From NCBI RefSeq assembly GCF_000320405.1, contig NZ_KB291705.1, positions 1 to 64,000 on the forward strand: 64,000 bases of DNA, read 5' to 3'. The stretch is from Clostridium celatum DSM 1785. Lineage in GTDB: Bacteria > Bacillota > Clostridia > Clostridiales > Clostridiaceae. The position numbers and the translations under genes are program-made. Under the pieces are notes generated by a model. The model saw only the letters and a list, made by a program, of their open reading frames with translations. It had not been told where the DNA came from and ran no database searches. Shown here one piece after another: positions 29,869-39,166 of the stretch (its first letter is position 1; each line of letters begins with the position of its first letter).

Positions 29869-30957
29869 TTATCTATTTAAATACTCTGCTATTATTCTTG
29901 CTAAATATTTAGCACTTAGCTTAGATTCTTGAGCAGTATTTTTATCAGCTCCAAATTCTGTTAAGATACATGCAGGGCTTAAATTTTGATTAAAATCATT
30001 AGAACCACTTGGATATTCCATTAATTTTTCATCTCTTAAAAAAGTAGGAAATAATGTATCTGCAATTGTAATTAAAGAATTTACTGTTTCCATCATTTCA
30101 TTGTAATATGGTGATGTTTGCGATGTAACAAACTCTACTCTTGCCAAACTTTGTCCATTAATTTCAGTTGTAGTCCTATCTTTATCTGGTCCTCCATCCC
30201 TATGCAAATCTATTATAAGTTTGAGATTAGGAAATTGCTCTAAATAACTTTCAACTGTTACTTGGGATCTAAAGTATGAATCTGCATATGGTGCTATATC
30301 ATGTATTGTTTTATCATGTATAACTGATATTCCATATCCCTCTTGTAATTCCTGTGCTAATACATTACCAACTCCAACTACTGTAAAATCTTCTTCCGAA
30401 CTATCAGCTCCTACATCTATATATCCTTCATGAGTATGAGTATGATATATTAATACCTCAACATTATTAGGATCTAATGTTTTCTTTAAACTTGGGTCAT
30501 AAGCAGCACTAACACTATTTAATTCTGCGATGTCTTCATCAGTCATTCTAACTATACTCTCTTCTTTAACTTCATAAGGTGTGAATATATTAAATCTACT
30601 GTTTGTATTATTACTAACTGTAACAGTTTCTTTAAGGGGATTTTTGAAATATGCAATCTCATTACCTATTATTCCATACGTTGTTATATTATTTAATCCT
30701 AGGGCTTCTACTAACACTCTTTTCAAATCTACTGTATTTTCTCTATAAGCTGATTCATCATAGATTTGTGTTTCAACAATAGGCATTGAGTAATTAAGCA
30801 ACTGTACATAGGCTAATCCTCCACGCTCTCTATAATTATTAACTATCCCTACAGCCCTTACTATAACTACAACTATAATTAATATTAATAAAATATATCC
30901 TACACTAAATTGTTTCTTCTTTTTAGTATTTTTATTATCACCATTAACCCACTGCAT
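29869..30957 (-). CDS. spoIIP: Stage II sporulation protein P
   Basis: SpoIIP is a membrane-anchored cell-wall amidase/endopeptidase that, with SpoIID and SpoIIM, drives engulfment of the forespore. The 362-residue protein has an N-terminal membrane span (about 18-38) and the zinc amidase domain with VLIYHTHTHEGY and LIIDLHRDGG, and later a conserved Glu in ILTEFG. GGAGG lies before the ATG. It is downstream of gpr on the same strand. Confidence 0.96.
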   Translation of the reverse strand: MQWVNGDNKNTKKKKQFSVGYILLILIIVVVIVRAVGIVNNYRERGGLAYVQLLNYSMPIVETQIYDESAYRENTVDLKRVLVEALGLNNITTYGIIGNEIAYFKNPLKETVTVSNNTNSRFNIFTPYEVKEESIVRMTDEDIAELNSVSAAYDPSLKKTLDPNNVEVLIYHTHTHEGYIDVGADSSEEDFTVVGVGNVLAQELQEGYGISVIHDKTIHDIAPYADSYFRSQVTVESYLEQFPNLKLIIDLHRDGGPDKDRTTTEINGQSLARVEFVTSQTSPYYNEMMETVNSLITIADTLFPTFLRDEKLMEYPSGSNDFNQNLSPACILTEFGADKNTAQESKLSAKYLARIIAEYLNR

Positions 30958-31164
30958 TATATATATCCCTCCTCACTCTTTATATATATGGGAGGTTTTA
31001 CATAATTATTAATACTTTTTCTAAATTAAATTTCAAGCAAACATATTGCTAAAAATTCATCATATCCAATTAAGAAACCATTATACTTACATTAAGAATG
31101 TAGCTATAATTTATAATAAAATATTAATCAAAAAAGTTTTTATTCCCAATAATTAATCTTAAAA

Positions 31165-31200
31165 TAAAAAAGCACTTAAATTTTATATAAGTGCTTTTTT
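31165..31200. terminator. Terminator after gpr
   Basis: AGCACTTA and TAAGTGCT (31171-31195) form an 8-bp stem flanked by A and T runs. Confidence 0.8.
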
Positions 31201-31206
31201 ATTTAA

Positions 31207-32181
31207 CTAATTCATAAATTTATTTATCTCCTCCATATCCATATTGGGTTGTACTGCTATATTAATTCCATTTGCAATTATTTTTGATAGTGAATCTATA
31301 ACTTGATCTACATCTTTTGGAGTTACCATCAGTTCTCCAAAGAAAGGATTTAATATTTCTCTTATAAGCATATTTTTTTCATTTCTATCCACACTCTTTA
31401 ACATATTATAAAATTCTTTTCCACTTTCAGCTTTATTTGAAAGATCATCTAATAATAAGTCCATAGTATCATTAGCAATTGTTGCTGCATCAACAACTGT
31501 AGGAACACCAACGGCTATTACTTTAACACCTAAACTTTCTTCATTTATTTGCATTCTATGATTTCCAACACCAGCACCTGGTGAAATTCCTGTATCACCT
31601 ATTTGAATAGTTCTATTAACTCTTTCTAGCTTTCTTGAACCTAAAGCATCAACGCAAATAACTAAGTCTGGTTTAATCCTATCAACTAAAGATTTTATTA
31701 CTTCACCTGTCTCAATTCCTGTTATTCCAAGTACACCCGGTGCTATTGCACAAACAGGTCTTACAGATTCATCTATAACATCTGGCATAACTTCTTTTAA
31801 ATGTCTTGTTATCATAATTTTTTCTGCTACCTTTGGTCCTAATGCATCTGGTGTTACATTCCAGTTACCAAGTCCTACTACTAACACCAATTTGTCTGCA
31901 CTAATATCTACAAGTTTTTTTAATACTTTACCTACAGTTAATGATACATTATCCATAGTTTCACCATCATATGCTGTAAATTCCGGAAAATCTATAGTTA
32001 TATAATGCCCCTTTGGTTTTCCAAGCTCTTTACCTGCTTCATCACTTTCTATTGTAACTGTAGTAATTTTTGCCTCTCCATCCATTTCTTCATCAACTTT
32101 AACCCCATCAAGTTCTCTTTTATTTTCTTCCGTATATGCCTGTTTTGCTTCAATTGCAAGGTCTGTTCTAACACTTATCAT
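31207..32181 (-). CDS. gpr: Spore protease GPR
   Basis: GPR degrades small acid-soluble spore proteins during germination; it is made as a zymogen in the forespore. The 324-residue protein has the N-terminal propeptide SVRTDLAIEA and the family motif LVLVVGLGNWNVTPDALGP. GGAGGAAA lies before the ATG. A sigma-F/G-type promoter lies just upstream, and spoIIP follows downstream. Confidence 0.96.
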   Translation of the reverse strand: MISVRTDLAIEAKQAYTEENKRELDGVKVDEEMDGEAKITTVTIESDEAGKELGKPKGHYITIDFPEFTAYDGETMDNVSLTVGKVLKKLVDISADKLVLVVGLGNWNVTPDALGPKVAEKIMITRHLKEVMPDVIDESVRPVCAIAPGVLGITGIETGEVIKSLVDRIKPDLVICVDALGSRKLERVNRTIQIGDTGISPGAGVGNHRMQINEESLGVKVIAVGVPTVVDAATIANDTMDLLLDDLSNKAESGKEFYNMLKSVDRNEKNMLIREILNPFFGELMVTPKDVDQVIDSLSKIIANGINIAVQPNMDMEEINKFMN

Positions 32182-32215
32182 AACTTTCCTCCTAAAAATA
32201 TTTACTAATCAAATT

Positions 32216-32245
32216 TATTTTCCCAAATAAGTTTTAATTTCATAC
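32216..32245 (-). promoter_or_regulatory. Forespore (sigma-F/G-like) promoter of gpr
   Basis: On the minus strand GTATG (32241-32245), a 16-base spacer and GGGAAAATA (32216-32224) resemble the sigma-F pattern GYATA-N16-GGnnAnAnT with one mismatch in each half. gpr is sigma-F/G dependent in Bacillus, which agrees. Confidence 0.55.
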
Positions 32246-32274
32246 TTGAACTTAAAAACTTTAGGTGTTATAAT
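32246..32274 (+). promoter_or_regulatory. Sigma-A promoter of rpsT
   Basis: TTGAAC (32246-32251), 17-base spacer and a perfect TATAAT (32269-32274). Its -35 box directly abuts the gpr promoter on the other strand. The start site would leave a leader of about 75 bases before rpsT. Confidence 0.8.
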
Positions 32275-32355
32275 ATGATTTGTTGAAAATGAACTCGTAC
32301 GCAGATTTCCCCAAAAACTGCAGAGGCCCTATAAAATATCAAGGGGGTGAATTGA

Positions 32356-32619
32356 ATGGCAAATATTAAATCAGCAAAGAAAAGAATTAAAGTTACTGAA
32401 AAGAAAACTTTACAAAACAGAATGGTTAAATCAGCATTAAAAACTGCTATAAAGAAGTTTGAAGCTGCTGTAGCTGCTAACAACGTTGAAGAAGCTAAAG
32501 CTTTATTCGTTAAAGCTTCTAAGTCTTTAGACATGGCTGCTCAAAAAGGAACTGTTCATAAGAACATGGCTGCTAGAAAGAAATCAAGATTAGCTGCAAA
32601 ATTAAACGCTATGGCGTAA
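32356..32619 (+). CDS. rpsT: 30S ribosomal protein S20
   Basis: An 87-residue basic helical protein that binds 16S rRNA early in 30S assembly. It begins [20 protein letters not shown], the family signature. AAGGGGGTGA lies before the ATG. It is one of few rightward genes and has its own promoter and terminator. Confidence 0.98.
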   Translation: MANIKSAKKRIKVTEKKTLQNRMVKSALKTAIKKFEAAVAANNVEEAKALFVKASKSLDMAAQKGTVHKNMAARKKSRLAAKLNAMA

Positions 32620-32628
32620 TAAATAAGA

Positions 32629-32656
32629 AGCCGGTGAATTTTTCACCGGCTATTAT
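32629..32656 (+). terminator. Terminator of rpsT
   Basis: AGCCGGTGAA and TTCACCGGCT form a perfect 10-bp G+C-rich stem followed by a T-rich tail. Confidence 0.9.
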
Positions 32657-32720
32657 TTTACCTTAATTTAATTATGTTTCTAAAAAATATAATTTTATTT
32701 ACATACTATTTACATATTTA

Positions 32721-33752
32721 TTATTTAACCATAAATGTTTTAAACAACATAAGCTCCATTTCCATTTGTTTTTCTCCTGAAGATGATTTAAGCTTAGTTT
32801 CTGTATCTACACAAATTTTTATAAGTTCACTTAATTGTTTGGGACTAAACTTCGATGCTTGATTCATTAATTTTTCACATACAAACTGAGGAAGTCTATA
32901 TTTAGACATAAAGAAATCTAATCTTTTTCCCTTACTCATATAAACTTTAATTTCATATAATCTTTTAAAATGATTTCCGATAGATGATATTATAAGCATG
33001 TGTTGATCTGCCTTAAATAATAACTCATCTAAAAGATCTAAAGCCTTTTCAACTTTTCTAGTTGATATGTATTCTACTAAATCAAAAATATCATCTTCAC
33101 TCTTATTTTGAATTAACTTATCTATATCTTCTTTAGTTATTTCTCTTCCCATTGCATAACAATCTATCTTATCAATTTCTCTTTTTATAATATCAAAATT
33201 ATTTTGTATTTTATCAGCAAAATATTTTAATTGTATCTTTCCTATATTTCTTCCTCTTTCTTTAAATAAATCCTCTATTTTCTTATAATACTTATCTTTT
33301 TTTAACTTATCACAATGAACTACTTTTATATATTTATCTAATGTAGATAACTTTTTATTTTTTTTAGGCGTATCTCTTTTATCATTAAATACATAATACA
33401 TTATAAGCACAGTGTGACTAGGTAAGTTCTTAATATACTTAGATATTTCACTATATGTTTTTGCTGCTTCTTTATCTGCCTTATCTTTTAAAAAATTAGC
33501 TCTATAAACTAAAACTACTTTTCTATCACCAAAGAAAGGTAAAGTTTCACATGCATTTTCTATTTCTTCAAAAGTCGTTGTTAATCCATCTAACTTTGTA
33601 AAATTTAAATCTATAAAGTCCTTTTCTACAACCTTATTTATAATTGAATCAACACTTATTTTAATAAGTTCCTCATCTAATCCACAAAAGACATACCCAT
33701 TTGCCACATCATTCTTTTTTAGTTCATTTTCAAGTACATCTATATTTATCAA
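32721..33752 (-). CDS. holA: DNA polymerase III subunit delta
   Basis: The delta subunit opens the sliding clamp within the clamp loader. The 343-residue protein has the HolA-type N-terminal AAA-like domain (VLVYRANFLKD near 80) and a C-terminal helical domain. Motifs are weak, as is normal for delta. It lies next to comEC and rpsT, the conserved comEC-holA-rpsT arrangement of Firmicutes. Confidence 0.93.
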   Translation of the reverse strand: MINIDVLENELKKNDVANGYVFCGLDEELIKISVDSIINKVVEKDFIDLNFTKLDGLTTTFEEIENACETLPFFGDRKVVLVYRANFLKDKADKEAAKTYSEISKYIKNLPSHTVLIMYYVFNDKRDTPKKNKKLSTLDKYIKVVHCDKLKKDKYYKKIEDLFKERGRNIGKIQLKYFADKIQNNFDIIKREIDKIDCYAMGREITKEDIDKLIQNKSEDDIFDLVEYISTRKVEKALDLLDELLFKADQHMLIISSIGNHFKRLYEIKVYMSKGKRLDFFMSKYRLPQFVCEKLMNQASKFSPKQLSELIKICVDTETKLKSSSGEKQMEMELMLFKTFMVK

Positions 33753-33768
33753 TATTTATTACAACTCC

Positions 33769-35466
33769 TTATCTACCTTTTAAAAATTTATCATTAAGTA
33801 TTATTATTTCCTCTATATCGCCTTTTCTGAAATCTATTATATCATATTCCCAATCTATTTTTTCATAATTTACTAATAGCAAATATTTATTATTTGTTGT
33901 GTATAAAATATAATTCTTCCCTTGACCATTAATTACAAATTCATTTGCTATATTAATCCTATTAACTTTTCTAACTATTTTATCTGCTAATGTTACTCTT
34001 TTTAACTTTTCAGTGTCTACATAGTCACTAGTTTCTATTAGCACTCTATTACCTTTATAACTTACGAGAAGTGCTCCATCTTTATAATATCTTATTTTTA
34101 GAAATGGTGAGTAAATTAGCACAAGTATATATATTGCTATGATAAGAGGATAATATAAAAATCTTTTAAAACCTCTTTTGTAATAATAGTAAGTTGTAAG
34201 TATTGCAATATAAAAATATGCCACGCTGTAATGTAAATACAATAATTCTAAACCAATATTATTAATTTTATACATTATAAAATCTATTATTTTAATTATA
34301 TAATTGCATAAATAGAGGCAATAATTAAATATTGGTATAATCATTTGAATTACCAACAGCACATTTCCCAATATAACTAAAATAACTATAAAGGGAACTA
34401 CTAACATATTACCTAAAATAAAACTAATTGATACCTCTCCAAAGTATAAAACTAATATTGGCAAAGTAAATACTTGTGCACATAAAGATATTGATACTGT
34501 ATCTCTTATTTTATTAGGTAGTTTATATAATTTTTTGTTTAAATCTTTATTAAAAAGTATTATACCTAATGTGGCCAAAAATGATAATATAAACCCTAGC
34601 CCAAACACTTCATAAGGCCGTATAAGGAGTATTATTATGCCTGCTAATGATAAAGCTGCTAATGAGTTATATGTCTTTCTTAAAACCACTCCAAAGCTCA
34701 TAATAAATATCATTATATATGCTCTTACAGATGATGGTGGTGCCCCTGTAAATAAAACATATATAAAAGAAATAATTAAACTCATCTTAATACCAAATAT
34801 TTTTGATAAAACACTAAAAATTAATGATAAATGTAATCCTGATACAGATATAGCATGAGATATTCCTAATTCCCCCATAATATCTCTATCCTCTTCGCCT
34901 AATTCACTCTTATAACCAAATGCAACAGATGTAATAAGTGCAGCTTTTCTATTTCCTAATTTTTCTTCTATCTTTTTAAATATTTTCTCTCTTTCTTTAT
35001 ATAAAGTACTAATGAAATCATCTTGTTTTATTTTATAGAAATTTATTTTATATTCTCCTATATATCCTTTAATTATATTGTTATCTTTACTAAATTCACC
35101 CTTAGCAAGTATTTTTTGACCAACCTTTATTTCATTATTTATATTATATAAATTTACGTTTCTACCATTGATTTTGCCTTTACCATAATAATTTTTCACT
35201 TCAATAATCCTTATTTCTTCAATATTATCTGGAATATACTGATAAAACCATATATTATTGAATATAAAAATAGTAAAAAATAATATTAATATTATCGCTA
35301 TATAATTTCCTTTAAGCTTAAATATAAATATAAAAAAACTGCTAACAACAAAAATTGCCAACAGTTTATTTTTACTATACATTTCATAACATATAGATGC
35401 TAATATAGATACAACAAAAATATATATTAATGGATTATTAAAGCTTTTTTCAGTACATAGTTTCAT
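33769..35466 (-). CDS. comEC: ComEC/Rec2 family DNA-uptake channel, short form
   Basis: A 565-residue polytopic membrane protein. The N-terminal DUF4131 region is followed by the competence domain with GISHAISVSGLHLSLIFSVL and SVRAYIMI. Full ComEC proteins are about 750 residues with a C-terminal metallo-beta-lactamase domain; here the region after about 455 has no HxHxDH motif, only a short beta-rich remnant. It probably forms a membrane channel for single-stranded DNA, but nuclease function would be absent or supplied by another protein. Upstream of holA. Confidence 0.88.
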   Translation of the reverse strand: MKLCTEKSFNNPLIYIFVVSILASICYEMYSKNKLLAIFVVSSFFIFIFKLKGNYIAIILILFFTIFIFNNIWFYQYIPDNIEEIRIIEVKNYYGKGKINGRNVNLYNINNEIKVGQKILAKGEFSKDNNIIKGYIGEYKINFYKIKQDDFISTLYKEREKIFKKIEEKLGNRKAALITSVAFGYKSELGEEDRDIMGELGISHAISVSGLHLSLIFSVLSKIFGIKMSLIISFIYVLFTGAPPSSVRAYIMIFIMSFGVVLRKTYNSLAALSLAGIIILLIRPYEVFGLGFILSFLATLGIILFNKDLNKKLYKLPNKIRDTVSISLCAQVFTLPILVLYFGEVSISFILGNMLVVPFIVILVILGNVLLVIQMIIPIFNYCLYLCNYIIKIIDFIMYKINNIGLELLYLHYSVAYFYIAILTTYYYYKRGFKRFLYYPLIIAIYILVLIYSPFLKIRYYKDGALLVSYKGNRVLIETSDYVDTEKLKRVTLADKIVRKVNRINIANEFVINGQGKNYILYTTNNKYLLLVNYEKIDWEYDIIDFRKGDIEEIIILNDKFLKGR

Positions 35467-35555
35467 TTGGCATCACCCCTATTGTAAGCCTTGCCAAAGT
35501 TTTATTATTATAATCAAATCTTAATATAAATATTTAATAAATTCATGCTATTTTT

Positions 35556-35948
35556 TTAACTAATAAGCTTATCCCACAAACCTTTAAATTTATCTATAAA
35601 TTCTTCTGTTGCTTTATTAACCAAATCTACAAATGTTCTTATTTCCTTTAATGTGATATTATCTTTATGGATTCCACAACTTACAACCACACTTGAATTA
35701 AAACTCGTAGAAATCTTTTTAGCAACAGGCATTACTATCTCATCTTCCTTTTGCCCTGTAACAGTTAAAAGTGATACAGACACACTTGTTTTTTCATTCT
35801 CTGAGAAATGTTCTCTTGGAACAGCTAACGCTATAGCCCCTATATGAGGTTTATCTCCACCTAATATAGATATATTCATATCATTTCCCATCTTAACTAC
35901 AATAAAAGTAACCTTTAAATCTTCTGTACTCTTTTCAATTTTTATCAT
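35556..35948 (-). CDS. Small protein resembling prenylated-FMN chaperone LpdD
   Basis: A 130-residue protein with GNDMNISILGGDKPHIGAIA and the segment VVSCGIHKDNIT. From memory of the family these resemble LpdD-like proteins, which help UbiD-type decarboxylases with prenylated flavin; this is an unverified resemblance. No UbiD or UbiX gene is nearby in the window. It stands alone downstream of a weakly structured gap. Confidence 0.55.
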   Translation of the reverse strand: MIKIEKSTEDLKVTFIVVKMGNDMNISILGGDKPHIGAIALAVPREHFSENEKTSVSVSLLTVTGQKEDEIVMPVAKKISTSFNSSVVVSCGIHKDNITLKEIRTFVDLVNKATEEFIDKFKGLWDKLIS

Positions 35949-36124
35949 ACTTTCTCCTTATATATAAAAAAATATGGTACATAAATTCATTACATACCAC
36001 GCTTTATTGATTTCCATATATCATTTATATTATTTACTTTTTAATTTATATATAAACATTAAAGTTACTATCTATTTTTAATATTATAGTTTTGGCCTTA
36101 AATTTTAAAAGGTACTATTAACTT

Positions 36125-36166
36125 TTTGTGCATAAAAAAAGACTTTACATTAAAGCAAAGCCTATT
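36125..36166 (-). terminator. Terminator of the ygbA-ybaN operon
   Basis: On the minus strand GGCTTT and AAAGTC pair (six pairs, one G-U) and are followed by seven T residues, just past the gene ending at 36172. Confidence 0.6.
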
Positions 36167-36171
36167 AAAAA

Positions 36172-36492
36172 CTATAAAAATTTAATTGCTATTGGTAAGT
36201 ATACAAAAAACGATATTGTAAATATAATATGAAGCTTTTTATATAACTTGTAATTTTTCTTCATAATAGCTCCAGTTACTCCAATAGCAGCCATAATAGC
36301 CGCAAAACCTATATATTTTATAAATCCTTCTTGTCCAATTCTTAAAATTAATTCAGCAATCATTGCAGCTACTGAAATTACACCTAAAAATATATGTGTT
36401 TTTACGTATACTTTTCTTTTTACCTTAAATAATTTTAATATATAATAAACTAATAATGATAAACAAAAAAACATTGATGATATTCTTTCCAT
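36172..36492 (-). CDS. Small membrane protein
   Basis: A 106-residue protein with four predicted membrane spans and no motif I recognise. ATG at 36492 has AGGGAG eight bases upstream; an earlier GTG is too close to that site. It is probably the last gene of the Fur-box-headed ygbA-ybaN operon, so iron-related expression is inferred. Confidence 0.65.
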   Translation of the reverse strand: MERISSMFFCLSLLVYYILKLFKVKRKVYVKTHIFLGVISVAAMIAELILRIGQEGFIKYIGFAAIMAAIGVTGAIMKKNYKLYKKLHIIFTISFFVYLPIAIKFL

Positions 36493-36533
36493 TGTCACTA
36501 CTCCCTACTCTTTCTTTGTAAATTTTTATTAAG

Positions 36534-36944
36534 CTATATACCTCTAGCAGCTTCCATAGCTCTTTTTTCTTCTGGACTAATAGTTTTAACCCTAAATGTA
36601 AAGTAATATAATTTAACTATTATTAATATGATAATTGTTATTCTCATAGGTAACACATCTACTAATATTAAAGGAAAAGCTAACATACAGTTTACAAAAC
36701 TTAGTAAAACAACTTTTTGCTTTAGCGTCATAGCTCTTTCTTTAACAAAACTTTCTAAATGCTTTTTATAAAGCTTTGTATTTATAAACCAATTATGAAA
36801 TCTTTCTGAACCCTTTGCAAAGCAATATGATGTTACTAATAAAAATGGTGTAGTTGGTACTACAGGTAATATCACTCCTATAAGCCCTAATCCAAGCGCT
36901 ATAAACCCTAAAGTTATATAAAAATATTTTTTTACTTTATTCAT
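36534..36944 (-). CDS. YbaN family (DUF454) inner membrane protein
   Basis: A membrane protein of 136 residues with the family signature GVILPVVPTTPFLLVTSYCF near residue 20-40 and two or three spans. In other bacteria DUF454 genes often sit near heme or iron genes; the function is unknown. AGGGGAG lies before the ATG at 36944, a better start than the upstream one at 36992. It is the second gene behind a Fur box. Confidence 0.85.
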   Translation of the reverse strand: MNKVKKYFYITLGFIALGLGLIGVILPVVPTTPFLLVTSYCFAKGSERFHNWFINTKLYKKHLESFVKERAMTLKQKVVLLSFVNCMLAFPLILVDVLPMRITIIILIIVKLYYFTFRVKTISPEEKRAMEAARGI

Positions 36945-37009
36945 GTTTACTCCCCTTTTAAATACTAATTTTTTGTATTTTCTATTAATCAAATTTCTAT
37001 TAAAAAATC

Positions 37010-37309
37010 CTATTTATTTAACGCATGTCTTACTAATTCAACTGGATTGTATATTATAAGCCTTGGTCCTGAAAACTTCATTACTTCTTTAATTTTTACT
37101 TTCATGTCTTTCTTATAACAATGTATAGGGCATCTTGAACAAGTTGATTTATTTTCACCAAACTTACAAAAACTTAATCGCTTATTTGCATATTCTAATA
37201 GTTCTTTACACTCTTCACATAGTTCATCTTTTTTATTCCCATGTTTTTTTTGACAATATATATCTATCATCAATTTAATAGTCTTTTTCTCCCTATCAAT
37301 TCTTCCCAT
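37010..37309 (-). CDS. YgbA-family cysteine-rich protein (nitrous oxide-stimulated promoter family)
   Basis: A 99-residue soluble protein with eight or so conserved Cys/His positions, seen in CQKKHG, CEECKELL, and CSRCPIHCYK. The spacing suggests metal or iron-sulfur binding. It matches the YgbA family, linked to nitrosative stress in enterobacteria. A perfect Fur-type palindrome lies 43 bases upstream of its start, so iron and perhaps NO should induce it. First gene of a three-gene operon. Confidence 0.85.
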   Translation of the reverse strand: MGRIDREKKTIKLMIDIYCQKKHGNKKDELCEECKELLEYANKRLSFCKFGENKSTCSRCPIHCYKKDMKVKIKEVMKFSGPRLIIYNPVELVRHALNK

Positions 37310-37351
37310 TTTAATTTATCTCCTATAAATATTAACTTTCTCAAATATAAG

Positions 37352-37366
37352 CGATAATCATTATCA
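37352..37366 (-). promoter_or_regulatory. Fur box upstream of the ygbA operon
   Basis: CGATAATCATTATCA holds the perfect 6-1-6 palindrome GATAAT-C-ATTATC and matches the 7-1-7 Fur consensus TGATAATnATTATCA at all but the first position. It is placed to block transcription of the operon when iron is plentiful. Confidence 0.85.
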
Positions 37367-37410
37367 CTTAATATTGATAAAAAAAGCTTATGTTTAATTT
37401 AAGAATTTGA

Positions 37411-37479
37411 AGTGTCGAGTTTATGGATCAAATATATATTTGATCTTCAGTAGAAAATTTCTACCATAAACTCTACACT
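37411..37479. repeat. Y-shaped palindromic element
   Basis: Outer arms AGTGTcGAGTTTATGG (37411-37426) and CCATAAACTCtACACT (37464-37479) pair over 16 positions with one mismatch. Between them lie a perfect 18-bp palindrome (37427-37444), a 6-base linker and TAGAAA-A-TTTCTA (37451-37463). No bases separate the arms from the inner hairpins except the linker, so it folds as a three-way junction. It sits between the ABC-exporter genes and the ygbA operon. Confidence 0.8.
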
Positions 37480-37494
37480 CCTAATTGCTAACCC

Positions 37495-39165
37495 TTAATT
37501 TAATACAAGCTTACTATTTTCTAGCTTATAAGTCTTATTACAAACTGCTGTTGTTGATTTTCTATGAGATATAAGAACTATTGTCTTATCTTCACAGTTT
37601 TCCTTTATAGATTTTAATATTTCACCTTCATTTAATGTATCTAAATTACTTGTTGGTTCATCTAATATTAAAACATCTCCATCAGCTAAAAATGCTCTAG
37701 CTAGTCCTATTCTTTGTTTTTCACCTGAAGAAAGGTTTCCACCTAACTCTCCTACTTTAGCTTCATATCCATTAGGTAAAGTTTCTATAAAGTCATGTAT
37801 AGATGCCATTTTAGCAGCCTTAATTACATCTTCCTTAGTTGCCTTTGGATTTCCTATCTTTATATTATCAAGTATTGTTTCATTAAATAGATATGTTTCT
37901 TGGCTAACTAATGTTTGACTATTTCTAAGTGATTTTGTAGTAACATTTTTAATATTTTTATTATCAATATTAATTTTTCCTTCATTTACATCCCAAAATC
38001 TCATCATAAGCTTAACAAATGTACTCTTACCTATTCCACTTTCACCTATAAGAGCAATTTTATCTCCTCTTTTTATGTGAACTGATGTATTATCAAAAAT
38101 CTTTTCTTTTCTATTTGGATAAGAGAATGTTACATTATCATACGCTATTGATTCACCACTTACAGCATGTCCTTCTAAAATTTCCTCTACATGTGGCTCT
38201 TCATCCATTAAATCAAATAATCTCTCTGCACATGCAAATGTTTGAAGTAATGTATTTGAAAGATTACTTAATGCAACTACTGGTCCAAATGATGATGCTA
38301 TTATTACTATTCCTACAAGCATCCATGTAAATGATATATTTCCCATTGAATATTGTGCAAATCCAACTCCAACAAAAGTTAATATTGCAATCATTATAGT
38401 TAAGTCTGTAATAGCTCTTATTATACCTTCATGTTCTTTAATCTTATCAAGGCTTTTATTTATTCTATGTGATTTTGAATTTATTTCTTTTAATCTTTCA
38501 TCACCTGCTTTAAATAATAATACTTCCTTTAATCCTCTTAAAGAATCAAGTATATAGTTATTACATTCACCAAACATATTTCTATATTGAACCCCAGCTT
38601 CCTTACCTAAGCTAGAAGAAGCATATGGTATTACAAATCCAACAATTAAGAAGAATATAACTGATAATACTCCAAACCATGGATTAATAATAAATAGTAT
38701 TACTGAAATTATAGTATTTGTAATTATTGCAATTGATATTGGGGCTATTGTATGTGCATAGAAAACTTCTAAAAGCTCTATATCAGAAGTAATTAATGAA
38801 ATAAGATTTCCTTTTTCTTGTCCTTCTAATTTTGCAGGAGCTAATTTTCTAAGCTTTGTAAATATTTTGTCTCTTAATATATAAAGTATTTTAAAAGCAA
38901 TATAATGTCCTGATAATTGTTCAGCATATCTTAAGAAACCTCTTAAAAGTGCGCTTACTGCCATAACTATCATTGCACCAGTAAAGCTAACAAATGTAAT
39001 ATCTCCTATAAACGCGCCTATTGCAATTGCTCCAAAGCTAGCTATTGCAATTGCAGCTAAAAATCCAACAACACCCATACTTATAGTTATTGCCATAATT
39101 GGGGCTAATGGTTTTAACTCAACTATTAATCTCTTCATTATTTGGAAGCCTGATCTTCTTTTCAT
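37495..39165 (-). CDS. ABC exporter, CydC-like permease/ATPase
   Basis: A 556-residue half-transporter: six membrane spans in residues 1-310, then the ATPase with Walker A GESGIGKST, signature LSSGEKQR and Walker B VLILDEPTSNLD. It resembles CydC of the CydDC thiol/heme-related exporter. Its partner gene lies two bases upstream, so a heterodimer is likely. No cytochrome bd genes are near. A Fur box precedes the pair, suggesting an iron- or heme-linked substrate; the substrate is unproven. Confidence 0.88.
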   Translation of the reverse strand: MKRRSGFQIMKRLIVELKPLAPIMAITISMGVVGFLAAIAIASFGAIAIGAFIGDITFVSFTGAMIVMAVSALLRGFLRYAEQLSGHYIAFKILYILRDKIFTKLRKLAPAKLEGQEKGNLISLITSDIELLEVFYAHTIAPISIAIITNTIISVILFIINPWFGVLSVIFFLIVGFVIPYASSSLGKEAGVQYRNMFGECNNYILDSLRGLKEVLLFKAGDERLKEINSKSHRINKSLDKIKEHEGIIRAITDLTIMIAILTFVGVGFAQYSMGNISFTWMLVGIVIIASSFGPVVALSNLSNTLLQTFACAERLFDLMDEEPHVEEILEGHAVSGESIAYDNVTFSYPNRKEKIFDNTSVHIKRGDKIALIGESGIGKSTFVKLMMRFWDVNEGKINIDNKNIKNVTTKSLRNSQTLVSQETYLFNETILDNIKIGNPKATKEDVIKAAKMASIHDFIETLPNGYEAKVGELGGNLSSGEKQRIGLARAFLADGDVLILDEPTSNLDTLNEGEILKSIKENCEDKTIVLISHRKSTTAVCNKTYKLENSKLVLN

Positions 39166-39166
39166 A

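Noticed and set aside
32268-32534. Open frame antisense to rpsT
   Set aside because: It is a shadow of the S20 gene and its composition is not protein-like.
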